From contig CAUEEP010000731.1 of assembly GCA_958450365.1 (NCBI GenBank), positions 3,162,501 through 3,226,500 on the forward strand: a stretch of DNA of 64,000 nt, written 5' to 3'. This DNA is from Mesorhabditis belari. Lineage: Eukaryota > Nematoda > Chromadorea > Rhabditida > Rhabditidae. Position numbers and translations under genes: made by a program. Under the pieces are notes generated by a model. That model worked only from the letters and a program-made list of their open reading frames with translations. It had not been told where the DNA came from and did no database searches. Shown here piece by piece: positions 32,549 through 42,339 of this stretch; the first letter of the stretch is position 1; the number at the start of each line of letters is the position of its first letter.

Positions 32549-33174
32549 TCAATTCCCCTCCACATCGAAATCGTTTTCATCCTCGAAGTCCTCATCCTCA
32601 TCAACTTCCGAGTCGTCACGAGGTAGAACCAACTAAAATTAATCAATTGATGAGTTGTTATCGTTGATTCTTGTAATAGTTAAGTCAAAGATTCCGATAG
32701 CGAATTGGATAATAGCTATAACAATATAAATCAACCTTCGTAAGGATCAAAACGCGTAAAAAATCACCTGTTGGTAATGCGCAAGATTTCCGATTTTGGT
32801 TACAAAATCGGCAAACTTCATGACATCGTTAAATTCGACGCATAGGGCCACAGAAGGAAGGTCAAACCAAGAGTCGCCACCATTAGCCTAAAGACAAATA
32901 GATCAATAACATCTAACCAATCTCTCCCTATCAGGTTTCACAGGGTTGATTTTATAAAAATTTAATCGAGTCTGAAATGAAAATGATCAACCTGTAATAA
33001 CATTTCAGCCATTGTAATCTGGGTCCCTCCAATTGTTTTCACCGAAAATTTGCGAAGGTCGCGATTATCGGGGAAAACAAAACGAAAAAGCTTGGCTCTA
33101 TGACCCAGCTCCAGATAGTTTGGCGTCACTTCAAGCGAATCGAAGTCTTCGAAGAAACAGAGTTGAGTTGCCAT
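32549..33174 (-). CDS. hypothetical 128-aa protein with acidic tail (3 exons)
   Basis: Exons 32992-33174, 32768-32887, 32549-32632; all in phase, stop TGA at 32549. A TTTTAG acceptor lies 10 bp before the ATG, as for spliced-leader addition. The protein starts MATQLCFFEDFDSLEVTPNY and ends in an acidic run (DSEVDEDEDFEDENDFD). It has the look of a small intracellular beta-sandwich protein with a charged tail. No family recognised. Confidence 0.65.
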
Positions 33175-33402
33175 GTTGCGCCAACTAAAATAGGATATTA
33201 GAATGAGAAATCAAGATACTGAAAAAGAATCCACGAAAAGCCCGAACAAAAACATCATAAAAGCAGATGAGTAAAATGCATTAGCAGCTTAAAAGAATTT
33301 AGTAGCATAATGAGGCCCTTCAATTAGAGACACTAAAACAATAATGGACAATCTGCCTAAACATAACCATCCACAAAACCAAAAAATGTTTAAAACTACT
33401 GG

Positions 33403-33785
33403 GGGTGGGACAAATGCGACCTTTTTTTTGCGCACCTGGACATTTGCGCACATTTGCGCCGTAGAGCTTCGAAAATATTTCCATATAAGGGAATCGTATG
33501 CGTAGATTCCGAGTTTCGACAAATCAGACCTCGCTGACACATCAAATTTGGGCTAAAAGGCAAAAACTGCGGAAAAGCGTTAAGTTGCGTAGTTTTTGCC
33601 TTTTAGCCCAAATTTGACGTGTCAGCGAGGTCTGATTTGTCGAAATTCGGAATCTACGCATACGATTCCCTTCTATGAAAACATTTTCGAAGCTCTACGA
33701 CCTTTCCTAAGGCCTTTTCCAGCAAAAAAAAGGTGCGCAAATGTCCAGTTGCGCAAAAAAAAAAGGTCGCATTTGTCCCACCCCA
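33403..33785. mobile_element. large palindromic element (family B), copy 2
   Basis: Ends GGGGTGGGACAAATGCGAC and its complement; the same arms as 22707-23095, with a 30-50 bp loss in the left arm. Non-coding. Confidence 0.85.
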
Positions 33786-33929
33786 AACTACTACCATAAA
33801 TACTGTAATTGGACCCACCCCTCTAATAGTACCCCACCGAACGCGTAATTACAAACAACGCTTTTAAAGCGGAAAATTTTCATGTATTTTCAGAAATCGT
33901 TTGTTTTTTAATTTTATCCCATAAATTTG

Positions 33930-34130
33930 GAGTGGCTACTTTGCGCCAAATTTTTTGCCCAGCTCGCCATAGCTTTCTTCTAAGTGGGCCAAATTTTATG
34001 CTTGTAGATTGTAGATCTCAAAAAGTGTAACAAAGTAACATCAAAATCATAAAGATTGGCCCACTTAGAAGAAAGCTATGGAGAGTTGCGCAAAGAATTT
34101 GGCGCAGAGTAGCCACCCCCCCCTTTTTAC
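33930..34130. mobile_element. palindromic MITE (family A), copy 3
   Basis: Arms GTGGCTACTTTGCGC and complement; inner AGCTTTCTTCTAAGTGGGCC and complement. Ends abut a CCCCCCC run, as do the other copies. Confidence 0.8.
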
Positions 34131-34154
34131 TTTATTATTTTTATTTTTTCAGAT

Positions 34155-34277
34155 ATGGATCTCGACGGGAAATCGCTTGATGGATTTGAGGAATATCGGG
34201 CTCGTTGCAAAAACGAAGAACACAGGGAATCCTTCAAAGAACCGCGTGATGAACGAGCCGAACTAGCACAAACATAG
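34155..34277 (+). CDS. possible last exon or short gene, 40 aa
   Basis: After a TTTTTTCAG acceptor the frame MDLDGKSLDGFEEYRARCKN runs for 40 codons to TAG 34275. It is charged, with good codon use, and looks like real coding sequence. I cannot find an upstream exon, so it may be a tiny trans-spliced gene, a last exon, or the relic of one. Confidence 0.35.
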   Translation: MDLDGKSLDGFEEYRARCKNEEHRESFKEPRDERAELAQT

Positions 34278-34376
34278 CTCTCGTTCCTGGAAATACACAA
34301 TATAGGATTTACTACGGGATATCAAAGTTCGTTTTTGAAACATTGTACAAAAAATTACAGTTGTTGCAGTCTAATT

Positions 34377-34891
34377 TACCGTATTCTCTCTAATAGTAGT
34401 GCGCACTACTATTTTTTGAACCCCCCTCCTGGACCGCAATACTATTAGAGAGTGCACTACTATTAAAGAGTTTTATCGTTTACCAAAGTAAGGCAGATAT
34501 AAGATTTGTTCCAAAAATTCTTGCAATTCTTTCATGTACTCCTTTGGCTCCTTTTGACATACAGTTGTGGGCCGGCGAGTTGACAATTTGTGTCTTGACA
34601 AACAGCAAAAAGATGTTTTTGCACTTTGCACAACAATTTTAGATTTTTTGCTAGCTTTTTCATGTGAAGAATAGTTAATAAATGAATAAAAAAAAGCCTC
34701 ACTTTAGCTTGCTTGAATAGCTTTAGAATGTCACATAAACATAAAGTCAAAAAGGTTTAGATGAAAAAGAAGCATCAGAAATTCAAATTTTCGAGGCTGC
34801 ACTACTATTTTTTCAACCCCCTCTCGGACCGCAATACTATTAGAGAGTGCACTACTATTAAAGAGTGCACTACTATTAGAGAGAATACGGT
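34377..34891. mobile_element. MITE-family element with TACCGTATTCTCTCTAATAG ends
   Basis: Same termini as the tandem pairs at 3588-4062 and 37268-37722, but 515 bp long with a different interior and internal copies of the end. The short reverse frame inside (34532-34750) is probably not coding. Confidence 0.65.
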
Positions 34892-35849
34892 AAGTTGATT
34901 ATGTATTGTTCAATTTTGTTGTTTTTGCATCTTTGGTTGTTTGTTCTAAAAATAAACTTGTTTGCAATCCACAACCGATAAAAAAATTCTGAAAACTTCT
35001 GTAAAACATAAAACAACAACTGAGTCTAAATCGGACATAACATATATATATATACAATCTGTCAAAAAATTATAGACACACCCTGTTTTTTGCTAGTTTA
35101 GAGCCGGATATAAGTTTATGAAGGTGAGTTGATGTCAATCAATACACCAAATCTTTTAAAAGCACTTTAGTTTTTGATAAAGGCTAACGAAGGTGCAACA
35201 ATTGTGTAAGTGACTTACTATTAGTTCCTTTATTAGAGGAAATACCCCTTTCAATGATTATGTTTGATAAGTTTGGCCAATTAGCATTAAAAGTTGGTTA
35301 ATTAGGATTTATCTTAAGTATGGTCGAATTCGGACGTTCGAAATCGACCAGAAGATAATCAATGACCGGATTCGGACGTCCGGATCCGACCCTGACGTCC
35401 GGATCCGATCCTGACGTCCGAATAAGATCCGGACGTAACATAGATACATATGTTTGTGCTTAGAAAGTCACCCGAATACGACTATGCTTTGACTGTGTGA
35501 CTATAGGTTGTTGTGTGAAAAGGGAATGCGGGGTGGGGAATGGATGGAAAAGAGAAAGGCACGGGACCACCCATCACGTTTTCTCTTAGATCACCAACAA
35601 AATTTCCTTTTAGGCCACCCACAACGTTTCCTTTTATACCACCCACGTTTCCTCTTAGATCACCCACAAAGTTTCCTTTTAGGCTACCCACCACAATTCC
35701 TTTTAAAGTGGATAAAAAGCATAAAAACTTCAAAAATTGCATAATTCCCTTTTAAGCTGCTGCTAAAGCTTACACGAATGTCCTAGATTTTACAAAAAAC
35801 CAGCAAGCCAGCTGAAAAATTGCCCACTAAAGAAGAGGATTTGATTGAT
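34892..35849. other. gene-free stretch
   Basis: Contains a solo end of the 5358-5605 hairpin repeat (about 35023-35055), a cluster of GGACGTCCGGATCCGA-type repeats (35325-35445) and a diverged piece of the 430-770 repeat (35490-35580). I see no gene. Confidence 0.5.
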
Positions 35850-35857
35850 ATCTCGGA

Positions 35858-36127
35858 GGCCGTAACGCTCGAAGGCCGTAACGCTCGAAGGCCGTAACGC
35901 TCGAAGGCCGTAACGCTCGAAGGCCGTAACGCTCGAAGGCCGTAACGCTCGAAGGCCGTAACGCTCGAAGGCCGTAACGCTCGAAGGCCGTAACGCTCGA
36001 AGGCCGTAACGCTCGAAGGCCGTAACGCTCGAAGGCCGTAATGCTCGAAGGCCGTAATGCTCGAAGGCCGTAATGCTCGAAGGCCGTAATGCTCGAAGGC
36101 CGTAATGCTCGAAGGCCGTAACGCTCG
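35858..36127. repeat. 16-bp minisatellite (GGCCGTAACGCTCGAA)n, 17 copies
   Basis: The unit is AACGCTCGAAGGCCGT. A contiguous block of five copies near the right end reads AATGCTC in place of AACGCTC, and the last unit returns to AACGCTC. Confidence 0.95.
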
Positions 36128-36333
36128 CAACTCATTTGTACAGTTAAACTTTCTTTTTCTTTTGACAAAAAGAAGCTATTCAGCAGTTAGGTTTTTTTTT
36201 TGATTTCTTATTTTTATTGTCCGATTCGAGGATTTTCATAGATTCACATAAATTTTCGCTTTTCTTTATAAATCCAAAAGTTTTCATTAAAAATCTTTTA
36301 TTCCTCACAAAATATTGAATGATTCTCTTTCTT

Positions 36334-38530
36334 TCAGTTCTCTTCGCTGCTCTCAACGTGACCACTGTAATATGCAAATTTTCGAGAGTTTTTTAACGTT
36401 TAAGGACAATTCGAATTGCTAAGGCAATTTTCGGTATCTACAGTCGAACTTCGCGATAACGATATCGAAGGGGCTGAGAACGATAACATCTATACAAAGC
36501 TTCGAAAAAGCGCCGCACATTTTCCGCGTAGCTGCTGCTGCTGCCCTGTGCGGGGCAACGGTTGCACCAAATTGGGCAGCTAACGTTATCGAGAAGTTCG
36601 ACTGTACTAATTGTTTTCAATTTCAATTGTTTTCCTTCATGTAAAACTCACTGTTTAAAGGGTCCACGCTGAGGGACTAATTTCTTTAAATCCTCAGGCA
36701 ACGAGTCCAGAATTTCCTGAATCATGAATTTTATTTGTTTCTATATATTTCTATATATTTCTATATTTCGATTTACTTTCGATATTTTTCGAAACAAACC
36801 CGAATCTTCTTGAATCGATCCCTGAATTGGATTGATCGATCCTCGTGAACGGCTTTGATTTTAGCCTAAAGCTTAAATTTGATTGCTTTCGAAACAACTA
36901 AGAGTAGGTTTCTTTTCTTCTTTTCTAAAGCTACAGTAGCTACTCTACCCGTCGAGCGTTCAGCTAATCCTAAAAAAGACGCATAATTTGCCGACAAATC
37001 TACCAATCTTTTTCCTTGATTTTATTCCGTCAAATTCTACCTAAAATCCCCATTTGCTCATAGAAAAGAATGAAAATTGAATGAAAAAAAAAAGAAAATC
37101 TGTAGGAAAGAATACGGTAGGGTTTCCAGAAATTACACAACTTTTAGGAAACGAATTTCTCGATAATCTTAGGCAAGACACTATTCTAGACAAACTACTG
37201 TAATCCATCCACGAGTTTTCATTCAATTCAGCCCCAAATTCAATGAAACTTATGATTTCCTCGCAAATACCGTATTCTCTCTAATAGTAGTGCACCGTAA
37301 GCGTCGCCTAAATTGCTTGAAATCTCGAGAACCGCTTATCAGAACCTATCGATGTGGGATCGGGAAATGTAGCTGACGATCTAGTGGGGGATTTGAGTGT
37401 TGAGCTTTTGGGAAAACTTTGAAACTGTAAAATAGTGACCAACTCGACGAGGCTGGGTGCACTACTACTAGAGAGACAACGGTATTCCTTGTGAGTTGAT
37501 TTAGTAACTACCGGATTCTCTCTAATAGTAGTGCATTCCGATCGTCGTCTAAATTACTCGAAATCTCAAGAACCACTTATCAGAACCTATCGATGTGGGG
37601 CCGGAAAATGTAGGTGACGATGAGATCTAGTGGGGGATTTGAGTGTTGAGCTTCTGTGAAAGCTTGGAGACCGTAAAATAGTGATCAACTCGGCTCGGCT
37701 GGGTGCACTACTATTAGAGATAATTATTTAAAATTGGGATCAAGTGAAAAATGGTAACTGGATTATGGTAGTTTATCTAGAGTAGTGTCTTTTAGAAAAT
37801 GAATTGCTTAAGAGCAATTTCTCTAGTCAATCAGCTACCGTACTTGAATATCAGCGGGCAACTTCTCGACGAATTTCGGTTGCGGAAAGTGTGGTCGTTT
37901 GTCGGCAGGGAGACTCTCAAAGAATTTGTGTAGCTTCTCGCGACGCTCCTTGCGATCCGGCTAAAGCTTTTCCGTTTTAGAGACTTGATTAATTAAGGCA
38001 AGAAGGTAAGAAAGTAAGAAAAAAGAAGGCTAATTACTAGTCACGTGTGCATTGGCTTTAAAGCCCTAAAGTGTTCTAAAGTGTGCCGTAATCAAAAAAA
38101 GCTTCATTGCCCGCTGCGGCTCATTGATGCTATCGTCTGCTGTAGACCGTAGCCCTTGTAGCATTGATGCCATCGTCTCATTGTTGTAGCCCGTAGAGCC
38201 CATGTAGCATCGTCTCATCAACGCTACAAGGGCTACGGTAGCTAGGGCTCTCTTTAGAGTACCCCAATCAGTAACAGTGTTCGGAAAAAGCGTGCACAAA
38301 GTCGATTGCCGACTCACCGTGCTGCTCTTGATCTCCTCGACTTGTTTGCGCTGATCCTCGGGCAAAGTGGCGAGGAATTTCGTGAACTTGAATTGATTTT
38401 AAAAGTTTTTGCAAATCTTTCCCCTCAAACGAACCCATTCGTGTCGGTGATGTCGTTTTCCCTTTTCCCCATCACCATGTGCTGTTACAAAAACAATCAC
38501 ACACACGCAAAAGACAACCAATTTCAGCAT
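36334..38530 (-). CDS. secreted charged helical protein, 147 aa (6 exons)
   Basis: Exons 38435-38530, 38318-38386, 37844-37960, 36800-36865, 36652-36716, 36334-36364; all phases agree, stop TGA 36334, AATAAA about 50 bp on. The N-terminus is a clear signal peptide (MLKLVVFCVCVIVFVTAHG). The mature protein is rich in Lys, Glu and Arg and repeats a motif of the form F(L/F)x(T/S)LPxDxR: FLATLPEDQRKQ, FFESLPADKRPH, ILDSLPEDLKKL. This suggests a helical repeat protein released from the cell. I do not recognise a named family; a nematode-restricted secreted protein is likely. Confidence 0.7.
36441..36604. mobile_element. pogo/Tigger-like MITE
   Basis: TA-flanked 164-bp element with ends CAGTCGAACTTCGCGATAAC and the complement CGTTATCGAGAAGTTCGACTG. 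The TA duplication and CAGT start fit pogo-type elements. It lies in the last intron of the secreted-protein gene. Confidence 0.8.
37268..37722. mobile_element. composite MITE pair, inverted relative to 3588-4062
   Basis: Two tandem copies (37268-37484 and 37509-37722) and a 24-bp spacer equal to the reverse complement of the 3588-4062 pair. It lies in intron 3 of the secreted-protein gene. Confidence 0.8.
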
Positions 38531-39519
38531 TGCTAAATTTGAATTTAAATGAATGTGAAATCAAATGTGACAAAGAAAAAAACTTAAAGCTTTAAAGTAT
38601 GCCATTTGTTCATTCAAAAAAAGATAAAAAGTGTAAAATTTGATTCGGCTCATTTTCTTCTACAAAAATTGTTGTAAAGAAATTTAAAAGACTCAAAGAA
38701 AAGAGAATTCAGGGCAATTTTCATAACTGCCCGGTGAAAGCCAGTAGTCGTAAAAGCTAGAGTAAGGTGAACTAACTTAAAGCCAGTGAAGCTAGAAGCG
38801 TATGATCTGAAGAGCTATGCCGGGGGATAAGACTACAGTAGCTACAGTAGCCACAGTAGCTAGAATTACAGTGATCAAAACATTAAAGAAATTCAAAAGT
38901 TCACAATTCCCGATTTCAATGCGATGCCCTTATATCCCTTTCCCTTCCTTTACTTGACCCTTTTCTTTTGTACGAATTTCGCGAATTTATCAACAAACAC
39001 GCAAAGAGAGAGAAAGCAAAGTAATCGAAAAGATCAGCAGCGATTTTTTGAAAATTGAGACGTTTCTTTTTCATTTTCCTTTTTTTTTACATCCAAAAGC
39101 GTCGCTTATCGGTGATCTGTGATGAGAGTTTTTATCATCCGCCCCCGCTCAATTTAGCTAACTAAGGGGGAAAGGCACCAACTTCCCGTGAGCTTTCGTT
39201 TCCAAATCACACACACCTTACTAAATCCAGTATCGAGATTCAGATCGAGATCCAGTATCATAATCTGAAATCAAAATCTCCCAAATAAGCTTGCAAATGC
39301 GTCAAACGATACGCGTACGATTTACATCACAATGAGCAATGAGTGAAAATAAAAACACTTTTCTAAGGTCAATTTTTGATGGAGAATCCGAATTTGCATT
39401 TAAAATTACGGGTTTTCTTAGCGGAAGTACCACTTTTCACTATATCTCATAGATGAAAAATGCAATGGTAAAAACCTGCAAAGTATTACATTTAAAGAAA
39501 TCTAAAAACCAAAAAACCA

Positions 39520-39590
39520 AGAGCGGGCTCGAACCCCGATCTTATGGACCGAGAGCCCATCTCACTATCCACTAGGCCACCAGTGCCCAA
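39520..39590 (-). ncRNA. tRNA-like sequence, Glu(CTC)-like anticodon arm
   Basis: Minus strand: A box GTGGCCTAGTGGATAGTG; a good 5-bp anticodon stem (ATGGG/TCCAT) around CTCTCGG, anticodon CTC; B box GGTTCGAGCCC; then TTTTTT. The acceptor stem does not form, so I call it tRNA-like. Confidence 0.5.
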
Positions 39591-40012
39591 CAATCGAGTC
39601 ATTGAAAAGCGCCCTTTAAAGCTTATCTTCGAAATTTCGATTCATTTTTTTTGCAAGCTTCTTTGGGAGATTTTGATTTCAACTTCTGAATCTTCATACT
39701 CTTTTTAGTAATATGTAAGTGATCCGGAAACGAAAGCAACGAATTTTGCCCATATTTTGAGTCTATCGAATTTACCCACAATTTAGACTTCGACACAACT
39801 GAGACTACGGTAGAATGTACACAAAGTAAAGTTTGAATAGTTTACGAGTAAAATTTTGCTCATGTTTTGAGTCTATCGAATTTACCCACAATTTTGACTT
39901 CGACACAATAGGGCGATTTGAATAGTTTACGAGTAAAATGGCTTCTCACCAATAGGGGATTCAAACTTTTCTTTTTAGTAATATGTATGCGATCCGGAAA
40001 CGAAAGCAACGA

Positions 40013-40331
40013 ATTTTGCCCATACTTTGAGTCTATCGAATTTTTCCTTTACGTGCTTCTACGCGAAGAAAAATCGCTATTTGTATGACGGGAAAATTTG
40101 CCGGAAACGAAAGCTCACAGAAAGTTCGTGCTTTTCCCTAATAAGTGTTTTCGGAAATTACATAAAACCAACTGATGTGTACTAATAAAAAATGCCAAAT
40201 TACGGGCTCGATTTTGGGAAACTTTTACTTTCCGGCAAATTTTCGACCGTCATACAAATAGCGATTTTTCTTCGCGTAGAAGCACGTAAACGAAAAATTC
40301 GATAGACTCAAAATATGGGCAAAATTCGCTC
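40013..40331. mobile_element. hairpin element
   Basis: Left arm GAGTCTATCGAATTTTTCC, TTTACGTGCTTCTACGCGAA and CGGGAAAATTTGCCGGAAA returns as complement at 40230-40331. Shorter diverged copies of the left end precede it at about 39707-39800 and 39845-39910. Confidence 0.75.
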
Positions 40332-41230
40332 AATCATACCTTTTCCCAATTGCATTTTAGCAAAAAATGTAAGAAAAAAAAGTTTCAAAAAACCCTTGAC
40401 CCTAACCCTAAAAGGACGTCTATTTTTACGGATGATTTCCGTGCTTTTCCTTCAAGCTTTCCGACAGCACTAAGTGCATAAATTTCCTTCAAACACACAA
40501 ATTCAAAACACAAAAAGCTCTTTAAGCGCCACTCATTTCAAAAAGAAAAAAAAACTTTTTTGTCTACAAACTCTACAAATCTTAATTCAAACTCTGTAAA
40601 AAAAACTACTCGGTGACAGTCAGTAGTCGTAAAAGCTAGAGTAATGTGAACTAACTTAAAGCCAGCAAGGCTAAAAATGTATGATCTGAAGGGCTATGCC
40701 GGGGGATAAGGCTACAGCTAGAATTAGCTAGAATTACAGTGATCAAAACATTTTTACGGATGATTTCCGTGCTTTTCAAGCTTTCCGACAGCACTAAGCG
40801 CCGCATAAATTTCCTTCAAACACATAAATTCACAAACACACACACAAAAAAAAGCTCTTTAAGCGCCACTCATTTCAAAAAGAAAAAAACAAAACTTTTT
40901 CTCTACAAACTCTACAAATCTTAATTCAAACTCTGTAAATGCAATGTATTTTCGCGTCGCTTCAACTATTCATTTGCGCATTACAAAACCAAAAAAAAAC
41001 GAATCACGATTGTTCAGTAAAAAAAAAATTGATTTAACCTCACCTCAACATACTCAAATATTTCAAAGATAAAGAAAAATTTTAAAAAAACTTTACATAA
41101 ACCGAACATCGTCTTTTCCCAGGCTGTCGTCCTTGTTCGTCTTTGTCGCAGCAAATCTTCTTGTTGTTTACTCGATTGCCCGACTTATCAGTCGCCTTTT
41201 TTCGCGTTGTCATAACCATCGTCGTCGTCA

Positions 41231-41817
41231 TCATTGTCGTTGTACCCACAATGTAGTCGGCTGTGACGATGCCGAAGGGGATCTAAAAAATTCGAAAATC
41301 AAATTAAGTAACATAACTTTCGGAAACTAAACGTTATTTTACTCTTTAGTTTATCGTCTCAAAACCCTGTTGAAGATTGATTCATTTTTTTTGAAAGTAT
41401 CTATTATTTAAAAACATTCACCGAGTTTCATGTCGGCTCATTGACCAGCTCATTCCTCCAGCTCATTGCTCCAGCTCATTGCTCATTGCTCACTCGCTGT
41501 ACCAGGTGTTGAGTACCTAAAAGAAAGCGAAATTATAAATGCAGAGCCAACGTTGATCCTTTTATGATACTGCTGAAGACTTATACAAGATTTTGAAGTA
41601 TTCAGTTAGAAACACGATTGAGAGCTGCTAATTGAATAGACATCTATTAGATCATAGGTTTAACACTGGTCTACTAATGTATCACATTAGAACTACATGT
41701 TCAGGCTATTTTACAAATACAAAAGCAATCCGTACCTTTCCTTTAAACTCGACGATTTGTTGAACAAACTTGCCGGGGCTCGGACCTGGGAATCGTGGAC
41801 TGTCCGTTTTACCTGAA
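41231..41817 (-). CDS. 3' part of an unidentified gene
   Basis: Exons 41736-41817, 41494-41516 and 41231-41282 join in phase and stop at TGA 41231. They encode SGKTDSPRFPGPSPGKFVQQ, IVEFKGK, VLNTWYS and ESPSASSQPTTLWVQRQ. I find no upstream exon or start with the needed phase before the tcer-1 3' end at 42340. No family recognised. Confidence 0.4.
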
Positions 41818-42339
41818 CTGCAAATTAGCCATGAGTAAGCTGGTAAGTGATAAAACAAAATCGGTAATATAACGCAAAAAACGCTCGATAGTCAAAAGCG
41901 TAGCGAATGACCAAGTTTTCAAGAAAACGTGCCATGAATAAATTGAAATTATTTTTTCAGGACAATGCTTTGTTTGTGTAAATGTTCATCTGCAAATCTT
42001 GTCATTTCATGTATGCAATTGTGTGTAAGCCTGCCTCGCACTTTTCCCTCCACAAATTTGATCAATAATTTATTTAACTCGGTAAAGAAACAAATAACCT
42101 CAAAATTGACCTACACAACATATTAAAACAACTAGTGTTCGGCAACAACAGCAAAAATGTAACCAAATCAAAAACTTTTCGTAAAAGAACACAACACTGT
42201 ACGTGAAACAAACATGAAAATAATGTATGAAGAGACCTTGGAGGAATGGGACAGCCAGAAAAAGAACAAAACATATTGCAAACCAACATTTTAAGTGTAG
42301 TGTGAACAACAAAGTAGACCCAAAACAAATGAATTTCAT

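Larger units (their letters stand above)
33175..34152. other. gene-free stretch with two palindromic MITEs
   Basis: Holds family B copy 2 and family A copy 3 with a relic of the 4374-4778 MITE end between them (33790-33840). I see no exon. Confidence 0.6.
38531..41230. other. gene-free repeat stretch
   Basis: No gene seen. A 180-bp region (38715-38880) is repeated at 40610-40750, and the segment 40425-40600 is repeated at 40745-40935. Palindromic elements at 39700-40331 and a tRNA-like sequence at 39520 complete the content. Confidence 0.5.

Noticed and set aside
34532..34750. 72-aa reverse frame
   Set aside because: Lies inside a MITE-family element, no splice context or family match.
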